A stretch of DNA of 64,000 nt from Brachybacterium sp. SGAir0954. Its GTDB lineage: Bacteria > Actinomycetota > Actinomycetes > Actinomycetales > Dermabacteraceae. Made by a program: the position numbers and the translations under genes. Shown one piece after another: positions 60,779 through 64,000 of the stretch (position 1 is the first letter of the stretch; every line of letters starts with the position of its first letter). Location of the stretch: contig NZ_CP027295.1 of assembly GCF_005490785.1 (NCBI RefSeq), positions 744,001 through 808,000 on the forward strand. The letters run 5' to 3'. The notes under the pieces are model-generated. The model saw only the letters and a program-made list of their open reading frames with translations, made no database searches and was not told where the DNA came from.

Positions 60779-62281
60779 TCAGTCCTCGCGGTGGCCGGGC
60801 TCGAGGGCGCCGACGGGTCGGTCGCGCTCCGCGGCGCCGCGCGGGAGCTGCCGGCCGGGCAGGGAGGCGCGCACGTCCGGGTCCAGGAGCGCGACGCCGA
60901 CCGTGCCGTCGAAGGTGACGAAGAGGTGGGTGATGCGAGCCAGCAGCAGCGCCGTGAGGAAGACGCCCGCGATGGTGGTCCACGTGGACTGGGCGATGAA
61001 CAGCAGCACCATCGCGACGAGCACCGGCACGAGGTACATGAAGGTGCGCTGCACGTACCCGCCGAAGCTCGGCATCTGCACGCCGCGGGACTCCGCCACG
61101 GACTTCACCATGAAGTTCGGGCCGTTGCCGATGTAGGTGATCGCGCCGCACAGCACGGCGCCCAGCGAGATCGAGACGAGGTAGAGATGGGGGACGTCCG
61201 CGACGCGGGGCTCCCCGGGCAGCTGCGTCGCCATCTCGAAGAAGGTCGCGTAGGTGGGGGCGTTGTCGAGCACCGCGCTCAGGCCGCCCGTGAAGACGAA
61301 GAGCGTGATCTCGTTCAAGGGGAGCTTCGGTGCGGCGTTCCGGAGCACCTCGAGCGCCGGCACCATCGTGAGGAAGATGCCGATGAACAGGGCGGCGACC
61401 TCCTTGATGGGGCCGAGCTCGAACTGGTTGTCCTCGTAGCGCACGGCCCGGTTCCCGAAGCGGAGGGCGGCCAGGGCGGCGCCCACCATGACGATCTCCC
61501 GCCACGGCACGAGGCCCGCGCCGTGGGCGTGGCCCTCGGCGAGCTCGTGGCCGTCCACGGAGGGGATGACGGCGACGGCGACGATGATGACCGCGAACCA
61601 GATCAGGCTGCTCGCCCCGGCGAGGCGCAGCGGGGTCACGTGCGTGCGGTCCGCCGCGACGTCCTCGGGGCGCTCGTGGGCGATGATCCGACGGTCCAGC
61701 GCCCAATAGGTCAGCAGCAGCAGCGCGTTGACGAACAGCCACATCGGGGCGAGGTGCAGCGTCCACGTGAACGGCACGCCGCGCAGCATGCCCAGGAACA
61801 GCGGCGGGTCGCCCAGCGGCGTGAGCAGCCCGCCGCAGTTCGCGACGATGAGGATCGTGAAGACGACGGTGTGCGCCGTGTGCCGGCGCTCGGCGTTCGT
61901 GTTCAGCAGCGGCCGGATGAGCAGCATCGCCGCCCCCGTGGTGCCGATGAAGCTCGCGAGCACGCCGCCCACGGCCAGGAAGATCGTGTTGGTGCGCGGG
62001 GTGGCGGCGATGTCGCCGCGCAGGAAGATGCCGCCGGAGACCACGAAGAGCGCGAAGAGCAGGGCGATGAACTGCAGGTACTCCACGCCGGCGACGGTGA
62101 CGAGGTCGCCTCGGCCCGCGAGCAGCACGCCGATCGTGACGGGGACGCCGAGCAGCAGCGACCACAGCAGCTGGTTGCGCGGATGCTCCCAGTGCTTGGC
62201 GAGGGCGGGGACGAGCGGGGCGATCGCGATCGCCGCGAGCATCAGCACGAAGGGGGCGATGGACCAGGCGGGGAACGTCAT
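60779..62281 (-). CDS. Sodium:proton antiporter of the NhaD/citrate-transporter-like superfamily
   Basis: 500 residues from ATG at 62281, CAGGAG 4 nt upstream. About twelve helices of the ion-transporter superfamily (FVVSGGIFLRGDIAATPRTNTIFLAVGGVLASFIGTTGAAMLLIRPLLNTN, LIVANCGGLLTPLGDPPLFLGMLRGVPF, GGLSAVLDNAPTYATFFEMA, GAITYIGNGPNFMVKS). The pair TGAAM/DNAPT and TYIGNGPN are typical of NhaD-like antiporters. It probably exchanges Na+ or Li+ for H+, together with nhaA just downstream in one operon. Confidence 0.85.
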   Translation of the reverse strand: MTFPAWSIAPFVLMLAAIAIAPLVPALAKHWEHPRNQLLWSLLLGVPVTIGVLLAGRGDLVTVAGVEYLQFIALLFALFVVSGGIFLRGDIAATPRTNTIFLAVGGVLASFIGTTGAAMLLIRPLLNTNAERRHTAHTVVFTILIVANCGGLLTPLGDPPLFLGMLRGVPFTWTLHLAPMWLFVNALLLLTYWALDRRIIAHERPEDVAADRTHVTPLRLAGASSLIWFAVIIVAVAVIPSVDGHELAEGHAHGAGLVPWREIVMVGAALAALRFGNRAVRYEDNQFELGPIKEVAALFIGIFLTMVPALEVLRNAAPKLPLNEITLFVFTGGLSAVLDNAPTYATFFEMATQLPGEPRVADVPHLYLVSISLGAVLCGAITYIGNGPNFMVKSVAESRGVQMPSFGGYVQRTFMYLVPVLVAMVLLFIAQSTWTTIAGVFLTALLLARITHLFVTFDGTVGVALLDPDVRASLPGRQLPRGAAERDRPVGALEPGHRED

Positions 62282-62614
62282 GGGGACTCCTGGCGTGCGG
62301 GGCGGGGGCCGGGCTGCTTCAGGGCAGAGTAATCCCGACGCCGACCAGACTTCCCGGCACACCAGGCGGGCCGGGCTCTCCCGGGCGCGCCGCGATCCAG
62401 CATGGCACAGCCCGGAGCGGCCCGCGGAGGGTGCCCGGATCGTGAGGCGCGGAGGCGGGCCGACGCGCCGGGCGCCGGGGCGCGGTCGCGCATGAGGTGA
62501 CGTGCGTACAGCCTCGACATGCTGTGACACCTGGTCAGATTCGCGGACGGGGGCCTAGGGTCGGAGCCCCGTCGCGTGCGAGGAACCGCCCCGCGCCACG
62601 ATGATCGGAGAAAC
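62282..62614. other. Divergent control region, antiporter operon / MHS transporter
   Basis: These 333 bp hold no gene that I can support. On the minus strand TTACTCT (62324-62330) could be a -10 element for the antiporter operon; on the plus strand TAGGGT (62557-62562) could be one for the transporter, 52 bp before its GTG. GGAG lies just before GTG 62615 inside a 5-codon ATG frame (62601-62618). Confidence 0.4.
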
Positions 62615-64000
62615 GTGAGCACGTCATCCGCAGATCAGGGCAGGTCCGAGCACCAGCCGCCCACCACCACGGGACCCATCCCCTTCGAGGAGCTCCCCGA
62701 CCGAAAGACGATCCGCAAGGCCGTCGCCGCCTCGGCGCTCGGCAATGCGACGGAGTGGTACGACTACGGCGCCTACGCCGTGGTCTCCACCTACATCGCC
62801 TCCCACTTCTTCCCCGAGGACTCGTCCGGGCTCTTCTGGACCTACGCGTTCCTCGCGATCTCCTTCCTGGCCCGCCCCTTCGGCGGGTTCGTCTGGGGGC
62901 CGCTGGGGGACCGCCTGGGGCGCAAGCACGTGCTCGCGCTGACGATCGTGCTGATGTCGCTCGCGACCTTCCTCATCGGCGTGCTGCCCACCTACGAGAC
63001 GGTGGGTGTCCTCGCGCCGATCCTGCTCGCGCTGCTGCGCGTCGTGCAGGGCTTCTCCACGGGCGGTGAGTACGGCGGCGCCGCGACGTTCATGGCGGAG
63101 TACGCACCGGACAAGCGTCGTGGCCAGTACGGCAGCTTCCTCGAGTTCGGCACCCTGGGCGGCTTCGCGCTCGGGACCGTCGTCGTGCTCGCCCTGCAGC
63201 TGATCCTGCCCGAGGCGGCGATGGAGTCCTGGGGCTGGCGCGTCCCGTTCTTCTTCGCGCTGCCGCTGGGCGCGATCGGTCTGTACCTGCGGACCCAGCT
63301 CGACGAGACCCCGGTGTTCCAGGAGCTGGACGAGGCCGGGGAGAGCCAGGAGTCGGCGACCCGTGGTCTGCGGGATCTCATCGTCGAGTACTGGAAGCCG
63401 ATCCTCACCATGGCCGGTCTCGTGATCCCGCTGAACATCGCGAACTACACGCTGCTGACCTACATGCCCGGCTACCTCGAGACGAAGATCGAGATGAGCG
63501 CGAACCAGTCGCTCATCGTGATCCTCGTGGGTGAGGTGGCGATGATGGCGCTGATCCCGTTCTGCGGCGGCCTCTCCGACCGGATCGGTCGGAAGAAGCT
63601 CTGGTGGACGTCGATGATCGGTCTCTTCGTCGCGGCGCTGCCCATGTACTTCCTCATGGGGCAGGGGTTCGGATGGGCGATCCTCGGCTTCGCGGTGCTG
63701 GGCCTGCTGTACATCCCGCAGCTGTCCACGATCTCCGCGACCTTCCCGGCGATGTTCCCCGCGCAGGTGCGCTTCGCGGGCTTCGCGGTCACCTACAACG
63801 TCTTCACCTCGCTGTTCGGGGGGACGGCGGCGCCGCTGAACGAGTGGGTGGTCGGGAAGTCGGGGTTCCTCGAGTTCCCCGCCGTCTACGTCATGCTCGG
63901 CTGCGTCGTCGGCATGGTCGCGCTGTTCTTCGTCAAGGAGACGGCCGGTGCCTCGCTGCACGGCACGGACATCCCCGAGTCGGAGCCGGAGGACTTCGGC
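62615..64000 (+). CDS. MHS-family MFS transporter (ProP/ShiA/KgtP-like), 3' end outside window
   Basis: 462 codons are visible and the frame runs off the end at a codon boundary. GTG at 62615 follows GGAGAAAC. Metabolite:H+ symporter features are KAVAASALGNATEWYDYGAYA, FGGFVWGPLGDRLGRKHVLA (motif A), QGFSTGGEYGGAATFMAEYAPDKRRGQYGSF and GWRVPFFFALPLG, with LPTYETVG between helices. These match proline/betaine or dicarboxylate symporters of the ProP/KgtP class. Next to two Na+/H+ antiporters it could serve osmoprotection (inference). Confidence 0.9.
   Translation, partial: MSTSSADQGRSEHQPPTTTGPIPFEELPDRKTIRKAVAASALGNATEWYDYGAYAVVSTYIASHFFPEDSSGLFWTYAFLAISFLARPFGGFVWGPLGDRLGRKHVLALTIVLMSLATFLIGVLPTYETVGVLAPILLALLRVVQGFSTGGEYGGAATFMAEYAPDKRRGQYGSFLEFGTLGGFALGTVVVLALQLILPEAAMESWGWRVPFFFALPLGAIGLYLRTQLDETPVFQELDEAGESQESATRGLRDLIVEYWKPILTMAGLVIPLNIANYTLLTYMPGYLETKIEMSANQSLIVILVGEVAMMALIPFCGGLSDRIGRKKLWWTSMIGLFVAALPMYFLMGQGFGWAILGFAVLGLLYIPQLSTISATFPAMFPAQVRFAGFAVTYNVFTSLFGGTAAPLNEWVVGKSGFLEFPAVYVMLGCVVGMVALFFVKETAGASLHGTDIPESEPEDFG

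Noticed and set aside
56616..62165. A very long open frame on the minus strand (about 1,850 codons) across phoX, nhaA and the second antiporter
   Set aside because: It is a shadow of G+C-rich codon usage: composition is dominated by Arg, Gly, Ala, His and Pro, and it covers well-supported genes on both strands without any recognisable domain.
59330..62332. A 1,000-codon plus-strand frame antisense to nhaA and the NhaD-like gene
   Set aside because: Low-complexity Arg/Gly/Glu/Asp/His-rich translation, no domain, antisense to two conserved membrane proteins.

Overview
The window is chromosomal DNA from a high-G+C Gram-positive bacterium. Almost all genes use G/C-ending codons, GTG starts are common, exported proteins carry twin-arginine/lipobox or Tat signals, and promoters of the TANNNT type often sit 6-8 nt before an ATG (leaderless mRNAs). 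Iron boxes look like DtxR/IdeR sites and zinc boxes like Zur sites. Overall this suggests an actinobacterium of the Micrococcales, possibly Brachybacterium or a relative (inference from gene content, not a computed placement). No rRNA, tRNA, CRISPR array, insertion sequence or prophage was recognised.

Layout. 1-7 kb: small metabolic and stress genes (SDR end, M24 peptidase, a TetR/flavin-monooxygenase pair divergent from an EamA exporter, two VOC paralogues around a YdeI gene, ferritin, DUF1801). 7-13.6 kb: a LacI regulator divergent from a Ugp-type ABC transporter operon ending in two glycerophosphodiester phosphodiesterases, with two identical-type palindromic operators in front; the genes together would import and hydrolyse glycerophosphodiesters or glycerol phosphate. 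13.7-18.3 kb: PH-like protein, a membrane protein/XRE pair, quinone reductase-like enzyme, macrodomain protein, and a TetR/MFS pair. 18.5-21.6 kb: glutamate dehydrogenase and a zinc chaperone AztD with two Zur-like boxes. 21.6-24.6 kb: methionine aminopeptidase and XRE gene, then a flavin reductase/ArsR pair bracketed by a 72-bp duplicated XRE 3' end, then a pyrimidine-dimer glycosylase-like gene. 24.7-35.8 kb: CoA-transferase, two kinases/phosphotransferases, TerC, SDR, DUF488, isochorismatase and NCS1 permease, FUSC, methyltransferase, DoxX-like protein.

35.8-43.8 kb: secreted alpha-amylase with a CBM20 domain behind maltose-regulator-like operators; a cluster of intergenic palindromes and G-rich tandem repeats; the EfeUOB iron uptake operon with a DtxR-like box; PAP2 phosphatase; and a 5'-truncated fetB. 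43.9-47.9 kb: a siderophore uptake operon (binding protein, two FecCD permeases, ATPase) behind a strong DtxR/IdeR-like box.

47.9-49.9 kb is the most distinct region. It is an A+T-richer island (about 50% G+C in the line I counted, against visibly much richer flanks) with two overlapping genes, an OLD/RecF-like ATPase and a PIN-like nuclease. I regard it as a candidate two-component defence or toxin-like system that I cannot assign to a named system. 49.9-64 kb: aldo/keto reductase, DHA2 multidrug transporter, LssY-C membrane protein, APC permease, universal stress protein, PhoX phosphatase with three SLH domains, NhaA and a second Na+/H+ antiporter, and a ProP-like MHS transporter cut by the window end.

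A family of about 55-bp imperfect palindromes (core TGTCCGATTGCGCGC) occurs five times between genes, and several other strong hairpins are present.
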